Positions 17,334-23,830 of a DNA stretch of 24,165 bases are shown piece after piece. The first letter of the stretch is position 1. Every line of letters starts with the position of its first letter. The stretch lies in assembly GCA_000435595.1 (NCBI GenBank), contig FR895452.1, positions 8,957-33,121 on the forward strand, given 5' to 3'. Under the pieces are notes generated by a model. The model saw only the letters and a list, made by a program, of their open reading frames with translations, ran no database searches and was not told where the DNA came from. Origin of the DNA: Firmicutes bacterium CAG:882 (GTDB taxonomy: Bacteria > Bacillota > Clostridia > Lachnospirales > Lachnospiraceae). The position numbers were made by a program, and so were the translations under genes.

Positions 17334-18116
17334 ATGACTAAGGTAATTGCATTTGCCAATAATAAAGGCGGAAGCGGAAAGTCGACGACGTGCGCTAACG
17401 TGGGATATGCCATGGCGATGGATGGCAAAAATGTGCTGATGGTTGACGGGGATATGCAGCTTAATCTGTCATTGTCATATTTTGATGAGGATAAGGTGCT
17501 TGAGTTTGCCAAGGGAGAGAAAAATCTCTATCAGGCGGTCAGAACACAGGATAAGCTTGACGATTACATTATACACACGGAATATGAACATCTTGACCTT
17601 ATTCCGTCATCAACACTTATGAGCTCTATAGAGTATGAGCTGTTTACAAAGTGGCAGAGGGAATTTATACTAAAGAAATGTCTGTCGAATATAAATGAGA
17701 GCGGTAAGTACGATTATATTCTCATAGATTCGCCTCCTACGCTCGGCGGGTGGGTTATGAACATATTGTGCGCAGCCGATTATCTTATAGTTCCGGTTGA
17801 GGCGAGCCCGTGGGGACTGTTCGGTCTTGCTAATATGGTCGATTTTTACAATGAGGTGAAGGAGATTAATCCTGAGTTGAAGCTTGCCGGTATAGCAGTC
17901 ACCAAGGTTGATGAGAGAAAAAATTATTTCAAACAGACAAGAGAGACGCTTGCACAGCTTGATGATATTCATGTATTTTCATCATATATAAGGGTGGACA
18001 GTTCGATAGAGTGGTCACAGGATAACTCAAAGCCTGTAATCGCATACAAAAAATCAAGCCGGAGTGCGGCAGAGTACATTGCACTTACCAAGGAGGTAGA
18101 AGCATTATGTCAGTAG
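17334..18116 (+). CDS. ParA/Soj-type ATPase without a ParB neighbour
   Basis: 260 residues, a full-length ParA/MinD-family P-loop ATPase. Deviant Walker A: KGGSGKSTT at residues 11-19 with signature Lys K11. The A' motif reads DGDMQLNLS (38-46), where partition ATPases usually have D.DPQGN. The Walker B is LIDSPPTLG with D132. These proteins dimerise on ATP, bind DNA nonspecifically and position cargo such as chromosomes, plasmids or protein clusters. No ParB gene or parS-like repeats lie nearby. Instead the gene overlaps a small basic-protein gene and precedes a SIR2-like gene. It is 18 bases after ribF with AAGAAGG (17321-17327) as ribosome binding site. The cargo is unknown. Confidence 0.88.
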   Translation: MTKVIAFANNKGGSGKSTTCANVGYAMAMDGKNVLMVDGDMQLNLSLSYFDEDKVLEFAKGEKNLYQAVRTQDKLDDYIIHTEYEHLDLIPSSTLMSSIEYELFTKWQREFILKKCLSNINESGKYDYILIDSPPTLGGWVMNILCAADYLIVPVEASPWGLFGLANMVDFYNEVKEINPELKLAGIAVTKVDERKNYFKQTRETLAQLDDIHVFSSYIRVDSSIEWSQDNSKPVIAYKKSSRSAAEYIALTKEVEALCQ

Positions 18117-18370
18117 GAACAGGAAGTTTAAAGAGAACGGCAAAAAGTGTAAGTTCATCTGCAAAAGACGCAGAGAATTCACAGACGGAGAAGCAGGCGG
18201 TCAAGACTGAAACTGTCAGGAGAAGTACAGCAGCTAAGACAACCGATAGAGCAGCAGCTCCAAAAACAGCCAAGAGAACTGCAGCTGCAAAAAAGAATGT
18301 TGTGGCAGCAGATGAGAAAACGGAGCAGACATCGGGAATCACATGCGAGCTTCCGGTATATCTTTTATAG
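18107..18370 (+). CDS. Small Lys/Ala/Thr-rich basic protein, unrecognised
   Basis: 87 residues. The middle is low complexity and basic, with runs such as AAKTTDRAAAPKTAKRTAAA, like a histone H1-type or DNA-binding tail. It ends in a compact non-basic segment SGITCELPVYLL. There is no hydrophobic helix or Cys cluster. The start at ATG 18107 has AGGAGG (18091-18096) 10 bases upstream and overlaps the ParA gene by 10 bases, so the two are probably translated together. An accessory partner of the ATPase is a reasonable guess: a nucleoid-binding or adaptor peptide. I do not recognise a family. Confidence 0.75.
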   Translation: MSVGTGSLKRTAKSVSSSAKDAENSQTEKQAVKTETVRRSTAAKTTDRAAAPKTAKRTAAAKKNVVAADEKTEQTSGITCELPVYLL

Positions 18371-18385
18371 GAGACGGGATTATCT

Positions 18386-19447
18386 ATGGCAAAAAAAGGT
18401 TTGGATATAAAGACAATCCAGCCTGTATTAAGAGATGTGACCAAGCGCAACGGCTGGTCACTGTGTGTGGGTGCCGGGACATCAGTTCCGGCACTCGCTG
18501 ATTGGTACACACTGGTTGAGCTGCTTATAAAAAATAATTGCAGCAAGAATGAAATCATAGATATAGATGTCTATCGCAAGATGGACTTTTCGCCGGAGGC
18601 GATGATTCAGGCGGTGCAGAACCACATGCATCTGAGCGATAAGGAGTTCATAAAGCTTCTGTCAGATGAGATATACCGCCCGATAAGAACTGCTCTCACA
18701 GCACAGGAATGGGATACCTTCGTAAAAATACATGAGACGGAGCATCTTTCGTGCATAACGAAGGAAAACTGGAAGCAGTATTCAGGCATAATAGACAGAA
18801 TGTTTGCCACGACAAGCGCCAATCTTATGGCAGAGGTTGTCATAGATGCGGTGCATGACGGAGTCGGACCTCGCTCAATTCTGAGCTTTAATGTCGAGGC
18901 ACTTTTCCTGACACTTCTTAACTATTACTATATGCAGACAGGCAACAGCAACAAGGTACTCTTTGACAGGATTGCCAACAGCATACATGTGCAGAAACAT
19001 GACAGAATACCTTATTTTCATTGTCACGGTGTCATACCGATTAACGGCTACAATGCCAGAAAGGGACATCTTGCAAGCGATAAGCTGGTACTTACCGAGG
19101 ACAATTATCTTGAGCTTGCCAATAACTCATTCTCATGGCAGGCAACAAGCTTCATAGATAACTGCATGAACAGGAGAGTGGTATTCTGCGGAGTGTCGCT
19201 TACGGATGCCAATATGAGGAGATGGCTCTCGTGGATTCATGCAAACAAGATGGCAGAGTTTAAGGAGAACGGCCTTGACTGTAAGGACGCGACGGAGCAT
19301 TTCTGGATCTGCAAGAAGCCTAACACTGTTCAGGAAAAGATATGGCTTGAGGAGTCGGTGGCACACCTCGGAGTGAGACTTGTCTGGATTGATGAGTGGA
19401 ACCAGACCGGGGAAGTGTTAAAGAAGATGCTGGGGCTTGATTCATAG
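18386..19447 (+). CDS. SIR2-like domain protein (SIR2_2-type), possible NAD-processing enzyme
   Basis: 353 residues. The SIR2 fold is indicated by a GAGTS nucleotide loop (29-33) with DW.TLVELL following, a SFNVEALF segment with N169 matching the TxN-type catalytic Asn, a FHCHG motif with H214 at the usual catalytic His position, and VFCGVSLTDANMRRWLSW near the C-terminal part of the fold. No sirtuin-type zinc ribbon is seen. This layout is that of the SIR2_2/SIR2-like proteins that often act as NADases in bacterial defence, though some have no shown activity. It follows the basic-protein gene by 15 bases. AGGAGA (18369-18374) overlaps that gene's stop. No predicted transmembrane or additional effector domain. 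Confidence 0.8.
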   Translation: MAKKGLDIKTIQPVLRDVTKRNGWSLCVGAGTSVPALADWYTLVELLIKNNCSKNEIIDIDVYRKMDFSPEAMIQAVQNHMHLSDKEFIKLLSDEIYRPIRTALTAQEWDTFVKIHETEHLSCITKENWKQYSGIIDRMFATTSANLMAEVVIDAVHDGVGPRSILSFNVEALFLTLLNYYYMQTGNSNKVLFDRIANSIHVQKHDRIPYFHCHGVIPINGYNARKGHLASDKLVLTEDNYLELANNSFSWQATSFIDNCMNRRVVFCGVSLTDANMRRWLSWIHANKMAEFKENGLDCKDATEHFWICKKPNTVQEKIWLEESVAHLGVRLVWIDEWNQTGEVLKKMLGLDS

Positions 19448-19485
19448 CTTACAGAATGGGTCGCAGAGCAAGAGGGAGAGTGAAT

Positions 19486-21444
19486 ATGGCAGGAGAAAAG
19501 GATATTCCGGTGTTTACAAAGGATAATGAAGGATATTTCAGGTTTATTGAGAATACTATGGATGAAACAGGGATTACGATTGAACAGCTTACATCGGGAT
19601 TATGTAATGTGTTGGAATGGAATGAGCTTATTTCAGGTAAATATATGAATAAGCTTATGATGAATAGACTTTTAGATAGACTTGGCTGTAATAATCTAAG
19701 ATGTGATGTGCTTTTGTTTGGCTCGGAATATGATGATTGGCAGATGCGAATGGATATTGTATTTGCCATCAATGATGGAAACAAATGTAAAGCAGCTGGA
19801 ATATTGAAAAAATATGCTGAAAGAAAAGGTATTTTTAACAGTATTGATGATATGGAATGTAATGACAGACTTGAGTATCAGTTTATGTTTGTGATGCAGG
19901 CTTATATAATGATGAATGGTGAGTATGACAGAACAGAGGTTATTGCAAAATTGCAGCAGGCCGCAGCTCTTACCATAATGCATGGAACGGATGTTTTAAT
20001 TGATAGTAATGAGCGAATTGTTTTGTCGGTGCAGGAGTTGGATATTTTATTGGAATTTTATTACCAAGTTATACAATTAGCTGCCAAGGAGAATAATATT
20101 CAAACGATATGCTGCTATACGGAGCGCATTCAAAAAATAATAGACTATATTCAGTCTGCTGAATGGTTTAATATCTTGTCAAAAGCGAGTATACTTCCAA
20201 AGGCAGTATATTATGGAATATTGGCAAATCAGGAAAAGCTACATCTTAAACGGGAAAATGTTGATGGGCTTGTAGACATTGCAGATGAATTGAGTATATA
20301 TGGAAGATGGCTCTCTGATTGTGATAAAGTCATTGAGACGTTAAGAGCAAGTGGAAGAATATTTTATTTGGCTGAGCTGTGTGATGTTATGGAAAATGTT
20401 GTTGACAGAATGGAAAAATTACTGTCAGAAGATACCTGTAAAGGGATGAAGATAGATGATAGGAAAAGCATGATTGAAAGGCATAGCCGTATTCTCATAT
20501 TCATACAAAACATTACGGGAATTAACAGATATACAAAAAATGGTGTATATATGTATTTGGAGCCGGGTGTATACAGACTTGAAAAGGTTGCAGCAGAACG
20601 CAGAAAGCTGCTTGGAATGACACAGAGTAAGCTGGCAGAAGAAATATGCACGACAAAGACAATAAGACGTCTTGAACTGGGGAAGAGCAGACCTCACGGT
20701 TATAATTTATACGAAATACTTAACAAGCTTGAATTATATTCTGACTTTGTGCTGGATGAGATTGTTTCATATAGGGCAGAAGATATGAAAATACTAGAAA
20801 AAGTGTACGATGCCATTTCAATGAATGAGATAGAAAAAGCAGAAGAATTTCTACATGAACTTGAAAATAAAGTCGACATGAATTATACAAAAAACAAGCA
20901 GACCATAGAAAGGATAAAATTGAATTTTAATTATCGTAGGGGAGAAATAACCAAGGCGGATTATATAAATGCTTTAAAAGATATCATAGGGTATTCGGTG
21001 AAATATGAGAACATTATAAAAAATCCCAATACATATTTGACAGATTGTGAAACAGTGATGCTACAGAGCATTTATACTTCAGAAGTAAACGCTGCTGATT
21101 TTCTTTACCTATATGGAATGGTTTCAGCATATGAATGTGATGAGCTGTATATCCGCAAAATTGAGCTGTTAAAAACTGTATTGGCGAGTGCTGCCGGAAA
21201 CAGAGCAGATTATAAGAATTCAAATAAGGAATTTATGGATGTAATAGCGGCAAATTTTAGAATAAAAAGAATATATAATATTGCAAGATGTGTTTATGGA
21301 ATATGGTGGAATAATGACAGGCAACACAAATATTCAGCACAGGAAAGCAGAGACATGTTGAATATTTGCGTTGAAATCATCAATTTTACAAAAGAGTATG
21401 AACATAAAGATTTCTTTTTGAAAAAGAAGGATTCTATTTTTTGA
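19486..21444 (+). CDS. Large XRE-type regulator with helical-repeat-like body (RRNPP-like)
   Basis: 652 residues. An N-terminal degenerate HTH (about residues 12-62) has the shape of pheromone-sensor regulators: ITIEQLTSGLCNVLEWNELI followed by NRLLDRLG. The middle and C-terminal regions are almost entirely amphipathic helices with repeated Y/W/L patterns, as in TPR-like sensor regions. An internal second HTH of XRE type sits at about 375-425 (RRKLLGMTQSKLAEEICTTK, then IRRLELGKSRPHGYN). This two-HTH architecture is common in Lachnospiraceae regulators, and ligands are generally unknown. Start ATG at 19486 with GAGGGAGAG (19472-19480) in place; the ATG at 19456 is upstream of that site. Base composition drops to AT-rich from here on. 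The 3' end overlaps a convergent 52-codon ORF by 11 bases. Confidence 0.8.
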   Translation: MAGEKDIPVFTKDNEGYFRFIENTMDETGITIEQLTSGLCNVLEWNELISGKYMNKLMMNRLLDRLGCNNLRCDVLLFGSEYDDWQMRMDIVFAINDGNKCKAAGILKKYAERKGIFNSIDDMECNDRLEYQFMFVMQAYIMMNGEYDRTEVIAKLQQAAALTIMHGTDVLIDSNERIVLSVQELDILLEFYYQVIQLAAKENNIQTICCYTERIQKIIDYIQSAEWFNILSKASILPKAVYYGILANQEKLHLKRENVDGLVDIADELSIYGRWLSDCDKVIETLRASGRIFYLAELCDVMENVVDRMEKLLSEDTCKGMKIDDRKSMIERHSRILIFIQNITGINRYTKNGVYMYLEPGVYRLEKVAAERRKLLGMTQSKLAEEICTTKTIRRLELGKSRPHGYNLYEILNKLELYSDFVLDEIVSYRAEDMKILEKVYDAISMNEIEKAEEFLHELENKVDMNYTKNKQTIERIKLNFNYRRGEITKADYINALKDIIGYSVKYENIIKNPNTYLTDCETVMLQSIYTSEVNAADFLYLYGMVSAYECDELYIRKIELLKTVLASAAGNRADYKNSNKEFMDVIAANFRIKRIYNIARCVYGIWWNNDRQHKYSAQESRDMLNICVEIINFTKEYEHKDFFLKKKDSIF

Positions 21445-21592
21445 TTGAATTTATTTCAGGCATGTCATCCAGTAACACGATATTATATTCGTGTGATGAA
21501 ATTTCATTGATATTTGTTGAATCAAAGAATAGCAATAATATGATAGACAGATAAAAAAATATATATAATATGTTTAATTTTTTTCTTACCAT
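21434..21592 (-). CDS. 52-residue signal-peptide-like small protein, candidate pheromone precursor
   Basis: Starts at ATG (21592-21590), stops at TAG (21436-21434). The N-terminus is MVRKKLN, then about 17 hydrophobic residues (ILYIFFYLSIILLLFF), followed by a 29-residue polar tail starting DSTNINEISS and ending DDMPEINSIKK. A basic start plus a hydrophobic core plus a short polar C-tail is the form of Phr, PapR and SHP-type precursors, but also of small membrane proteins or type I-like toxins. AAGGGG (21607-21602) lies 9 bases before the ATG. It is tail-to-tail with the XRE regulator, overlapping its 3' end by 11 bases. An upstream -10 (TATACT) overlaps a 20-bp palindrome. No homology is recognised, so coding status is inferred from frame, site and context. 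Confidence 0.55.
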   Translation of the reverse strand: MVRKKLNILYIFFYLSIILLLFFDSTNINEISSHEYNIVLLDDMPEINSIKK

Positions 21593-21637
21593 TTAAAAAT
21601 TCCCCTTCAATTAAATGATTGTTTATGTAATGCTTTA

Positions 21638-21660
21638 AGTATAACATGATATCATGTTAT
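21638..21660 (-). promoter_or_regulatory. Candidate activator-dependent promoter of the small peptide gene
   Basis: On the minus strand TATACT (21643-21638) is a near-consensus -10, with predicted transcription about 39 bases before the peptide ATG. Seventeen bases upstream there is no -35 (CTTTAC at 21666-21661). The space where a -35 and spacer would be is filled by the 20-bp palindrome. This layout suits an activator bound close to the core promoter, but repression by occlusion is also possible. Confidence 0.45.
21641..21660. promoter_or_regulatory. Perfect 20-bp palindrome, candidate operator
   Basis: ATAACATGATATCATGTTAT is its own reverse complement over all 20 bases and has no loop, as expected for a dimeric regulator site rather than an RNA hairpin. 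It lies 48 bases upstream of the small peptide ATG. A copy of its right half, ATGTTAT, recurs at 21744-21750 in the candidate promoter of the first exported-protein gene. The neighbouring XRE regulator is the obvious candidate binder. Confidence 0.6.
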
Positions 21661-21663
21661 GTA

Positions 21664-21726
21664 AAGGGACACTTTTGACTTTGTTTTTTAAAGAAAAGTG
21701 TAAAAATAAGGTCAAAAGTGTCCCTT
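21664..21726. repeat. Long hairpin/palindromic element with 16-bp perfect arms
   Basis: Arms AAGGGACACTTTTGAC (21664-21679) and GTCAAAAGTGTCCCTT (21711-21726) are perfect inverted repeats. The pairing continues inward through T-rich and A-rich stretches, with two G-U pairs, to about 25 bp around a 13-base loop. It ends 3 bases from the 20-bp palindrome. There is no T run after either arm and no flanking direct repeat, so it is not an ordinary terminator or a clear insertion sequence. A MITE-like or REP-like element, or a structured RNA or regulatory stem, are options. Confidence 0.7.
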
Positions 21727-21753
21727 GATTTATTAATGTGATTATGTTATAAG
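21725..21753 (+). promoter_or_regulatory. Candidate promoter for the first exported-protein gene
   Basis: TTGATT (21725-21730), 17-base spacer, TATAAG (21748-21753). The -35 overlaps the end of the long hairpin and the -10 overlaps an ATGTTAT half-site of the upstream palindrome. A 12-bp palindrome TAGAATATTCTA (21759-21770) lies just after it. The region is AT-rich, so chance matches are possible. Confidence 0.45.
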
Positions 21754-21841
21754 AATAATAGAATATTCTAATAAAGTAGTTTATAGCTGATACGTGTTGG
21801 CAAACATAAGTACAATATCTAATTAAAAGGAGACTAATGAT

Positions 21842-22636
21842 ATGAGATGTAAGAAAATGATGTTTATTTTGTCAATGTTTATTGTTTGTGTTTGTTGGCA
21901 TGAGAATGTTAAAGCACAAACTAATATGGAGGGTGTAGTATATGAGGAAGAAAGTGGAGATTATACTCTTGTAAATTTTACAGAAGATGATTTTTTAAGG
22001 GCGTTAGGGATGGATGAGGAAAAAATACAAAGTTTAGACGAAGATATAAAGGCTTTTATTGTTAGTGACTTGAAAGAAAGTGAAGATTGGTCGGATTGTA
22101 AGTATTTGAATGGCGAATTTGAAGAGGAAGTGATGATGAGGGCGACGGAAGTCCTGACAGGAATTGAATTTAGTGTTGCGACTTTTAAGGTGACAGGAGG
22201 AGTGAAGGTTTACCCGACTTATGAATTTACTGATAAGAAAAAACCTGCTGGTAATGATTGCTTTTCCGTTCAGCTTGGTAATGCGTTAGAAATGATGGAA
22301 GGTACAGGAAAAATGTGGTATTATGATGATATCTCAACCAATAGTTGGATTGAAGGTGGAAACATGGTTACTAATGCATTGACTCTTTCGTCAGCAGAGT
22401 ATTCTGGAAGTCAGCTTGGAACGCCTGATTATCCGATGAAAATTAAGGGATGCGCAGTTATTCGTGCCCAAATAGGAAGTGGTACAGATAAGAGAGTAGC
22501 TTTATCATATTTATATAATCCCAAGAATATAGCGTATAGTGTGAGTGCTCCGTTACTTGGTGGGTTTGGAGTTTCATATAGTTCAACAACCGGAAAGATA
22601 TATTCAGCTGCTAAAATATTTGAATTAAATTATTAA
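21842..22636 (+). CDS. Exported protein of unknown function, paralogue of the next gene
   Basis: 264 residues. A classic Sec signal peptide: basic MRCKK, hydrophobic core FILSMFIVCVC, and cleavage after VKA at residue 25 (mature from Q26). The mature protein is soluble, acidic at first, with three Cys and mostly beta-type sequence in the second half. FLRALGMDEEKIQSLDEDIK and NALTLSSAEYSGSQL align with parts of the downstream protein. No LPxTG, lipobox or catalytic motif was seen. AAAGGAG (21826-21832) is 9 bases upstream. It is preceded by the candidate promoter and palindromes, so it is probably a target of the regulator cassette. Function unknown. Confidence 0.8.
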   Translation: MRCKKMMFILSMFIVCVCWHENVKAQTNMEGVVYEEESGDYTLVNFTEDDFLRALGMDEEKIQSLDEDIKAFIVSDLKESEDWSDCKYLNGEFEEEVMMRATEVLTGIEFSVATFKVTGGVKVYPTYEFTDKKKPAGNDCFSVQLGNALEMMEGTGKMWYYDDISTNSWIEGGNMVTNALTLSSAEYSGSQLGTPDYPMKIKGCAVIRAQIGSGTDKRVALSYLYNPKNIAYSVSAPLLGGFGVSYSSTTGKIYSAAKIFELNY

Positions 22637-22650
22637 GGTTATATATCTGT

Positions 22651-22704
22651 AAAAAGCTGATTCTTGATAGTAACATTATGTGATTGGAAAGTTTATAGCT
22701 TTTT
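22651..22704 (+). terminator. Weak possible terminator or structured spacer
   Basis: AAAAAGCT (22651-22658) and AGCTTTTT (22697-22704) form an 8-bp stem around a 38-base loop, ending in T residues between the two exported-protein genes. The long loop makes it weak. Readthrough is likely and the second gene may also have its own start signals. Confidence 0.25.
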
Positions 22705-22735
22705 CATAGGGCATTTTGTTAAAAGGAGATAAGGT

Positions 22736-23395
22736 ATGAAAAATAAAAAACTGATTATAGTTGTAGTGTGTATTGTTCTGAGCCTTTTTGTGGTTTTCTT
22801 CTGCAGTAAATTTATATATGGAGCTGTGCATACAGACGGAATTGAAGACGCAGCCATAGATGTGTCAGAATATGCAGAGTTTTTAGCACATACAGGGGTG
22901 CCTGATGAAGATATAAATTCACTGGAACATAGTGTTATAAAGTATATTGCGGAAGATTTAAAGGCAAAAGCGGGCAGCGGTAATCTGTCATTTCTCACAG
23001 AAGGAGCGGATTTTATATTATCTTCTCAGGAAAACGGAAGATTTAATTCAAAAATATATGCTTTTAAAAATGGTGATGAAATATATGCATACACTGTGTT
23101 TGAAATAAAGAATATTAAAAAGACAGCTTTGAATACGATTTCTATTGGATTTGGCGGACATTTTTGGCCGGATGAATACGGTGGATTGCTTTGGATGAAA
23201 AGCGGAAAGAATGAGAGCAGAATGCAGGAAGTTAATAAGCTTACAGCAAATCAGCTTACACTGTCTTCTGGAAGCTTTTCGGGGAGTCAGCTTAAGCTCA
23301 GGCGCGGAAAAATATATGTGGGCTGTATATATACACATATGACGTATGGTGACGATTCTGATAACAGGGTGTTTGTTCAGCACACATGGGAATAA
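22736..23395 (+). CDS. Exported or membrane-anchored protein of unknown function, paralogue of the previous gene
   Basis: 219 residues. Basic MKNKK start, then a long hydrophobic segment (LIIVVVCIVLSLFVVFFC, residues 6-23) serves as signal peptide or membrane anchor; a cleavage near YGA (residues 28-30) is possible. The mature part repeats the layout of its neighbour: FLAHTGVPDEDINSLEHSVI early, and KLTANQLTLSSGSFSGSQL near the C-terminus, where the first paralogue reads NALTLSSAEYSGSQL. It is shorter by about 45 residues. AAAAGGAGA (22720-22728) precedes the ATG. It lies 99 bases after the first paralogue. No known domain recognised. Confidence 0.8.
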   Translation: MKNKKLIIVVVCIVLSLFVVFFCSKFIYGAVHTDGIEDAAIDVSEYAEFLAHTGVPDEDINSLEHSVIKYIAEDLKAKAGSGNLSFLTEGADFILSSQENGRFNSKIYAFKNGDEIYAYTVFEIKNIKKTALNTISIGFGGHFWPDEYGGLLWMKSGKNESRMQEVNKLTANQLTLSSGSFSGSQLKLRRGKIYVGCIYTHMTYGDDSDNRVFVQHTWE

Positions 23396-23403
23396 AAAAG
23401 TAC

Positions 23404-23432
23404 TTGCTTTTATTCAAATATCGTGCTATTAT
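23404..23432 (+). promoter_or_regulatory. Sigma-A-type promoter of rpsO
   Basis: TTGCTT (23404-23409), 17-base spacer, TATTAT (23427-23432). It begins nine bases after the last accessory gene and gives a leader of about 95 bases. rpsO is therefore independent of the upstream block. Confidence 0.7.
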
Positions 23433-23439
23433 AACAAAG

Positions 23440-23500
23440 TATGTTACAGCCGTAGCTATGCTTTTGGATTACTCCAACCTATGGCTTGGTTACAGGCGAT
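23440..23500 (+). promoter_or_regulatory. Structured rpsO leader, probable S15 autoregulatory site
   Basis: Outer stem AGCCGTAG (23448-23455) with CTATGGCT (23479-23486), all eight pairs formable with one G-U. Inner hairpin TTGGA (23464-23468) / TCCAA (23473-23477) with a 4-base loop. The heptamer GTTACAG occurs on both sides (23443-23449 and 23489-23495). S15 is known to repress its own mRNA through folded leaders in several bacteria, often at junctions with G-U/G-C pairs. The match here is by location and shape only. Confidence 0.55.
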
Positions 23501-23532
23501 TATATTATTATATTTAATGGAGGAATATCACT

Positions 23533-23799
23533 ATGATATCTAAGGAAAAGAAGACAGAGATTATTGCCGCTTACGGAAGGACACCTAACGACACAGGTTC
23601 ACCTGAGGTTCAGATTGCTCTTTTAACAGAGAGAATTAACGAGCTTACAGAGCACCTTAAGTCCAACATGAAGGATCATCATTCAAGAAGAGGTCTTCTT
23701 AAGATGGTTGGTCAGAGAAGAGGTCTGCTTGAGTATCTCAAGAAGAATGATGTTGAAGCTTACCGTTCTTTGATTGCACGTTTAGGAATCAGAAAGTAA
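23533..23799 (+). CDS. rpsO: 30S ribosomal protein S15
   Basis: 88 residues, the standard length. S15 is an early-binding 16S rRNA protein in the central domain of the 30S subunit. The family's hallmarks are present: DTGSPEVQIALLTERINELT, then DHHSRRGLLKMVGQRRGLL and a final LIARLGIRK. Start ATG at 23533, GGAGG (23519-23523) 9 bases upstream. It is followed by a hairpin and then pnp, the usual neighbour. Confidence 0.98.
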   Translation: MISKEKKTEIIAAYGRTPNDTGSPEVQIALLTERINELTEHLKSNMKDHHSRRGLLKMVGQRRGLLEYLKKNDVEAYRSLIARLGIRK

Positions 23800-23807
23800 T
23801 TATGGGA

Positions 23808-23830
23808 GGGCGGAGTATATCCGCCCTTTT
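23808..23830 (+). terminator. Intrinsic terminator after rpsO
   Basis: GGGCGGA (23808-23814) and TCCGCCC (23820-23826) form a perfect 7-bp GC-rich stem with a 5-base loop, followed by TTTT and then A. The short T run suggests incomplete termination, so part of pnp transcription may come from the rpsO promoter. Confidence 0.7.

Noticed and set aside
17334..18116. Plasmid or chromosome partition locus
   Set aside because: ParA is present but no ParB gene and no parS-like repeats are seen nearby, so a standard partition operon is not supported.
21664..21726. Long hairpin as an intrinsic terminator
   Set aside because: No run of T follows the stem on either strand.
21837..21845. ATG ATA TGA mini-ORF just before the first exported-protein start
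   Set aside because: Only two codons; the ribosome binding site spacing favours the ATG at 21842 and nothing suggests a regulatory leader peptide.
23346..23543. 65-codon plus-strand ORF across the rpsO leader
   Set aside because: It overlaps the exported-protein gene, the rpsO promoter and the leader stems, and its translation shows no protein-like pattern.
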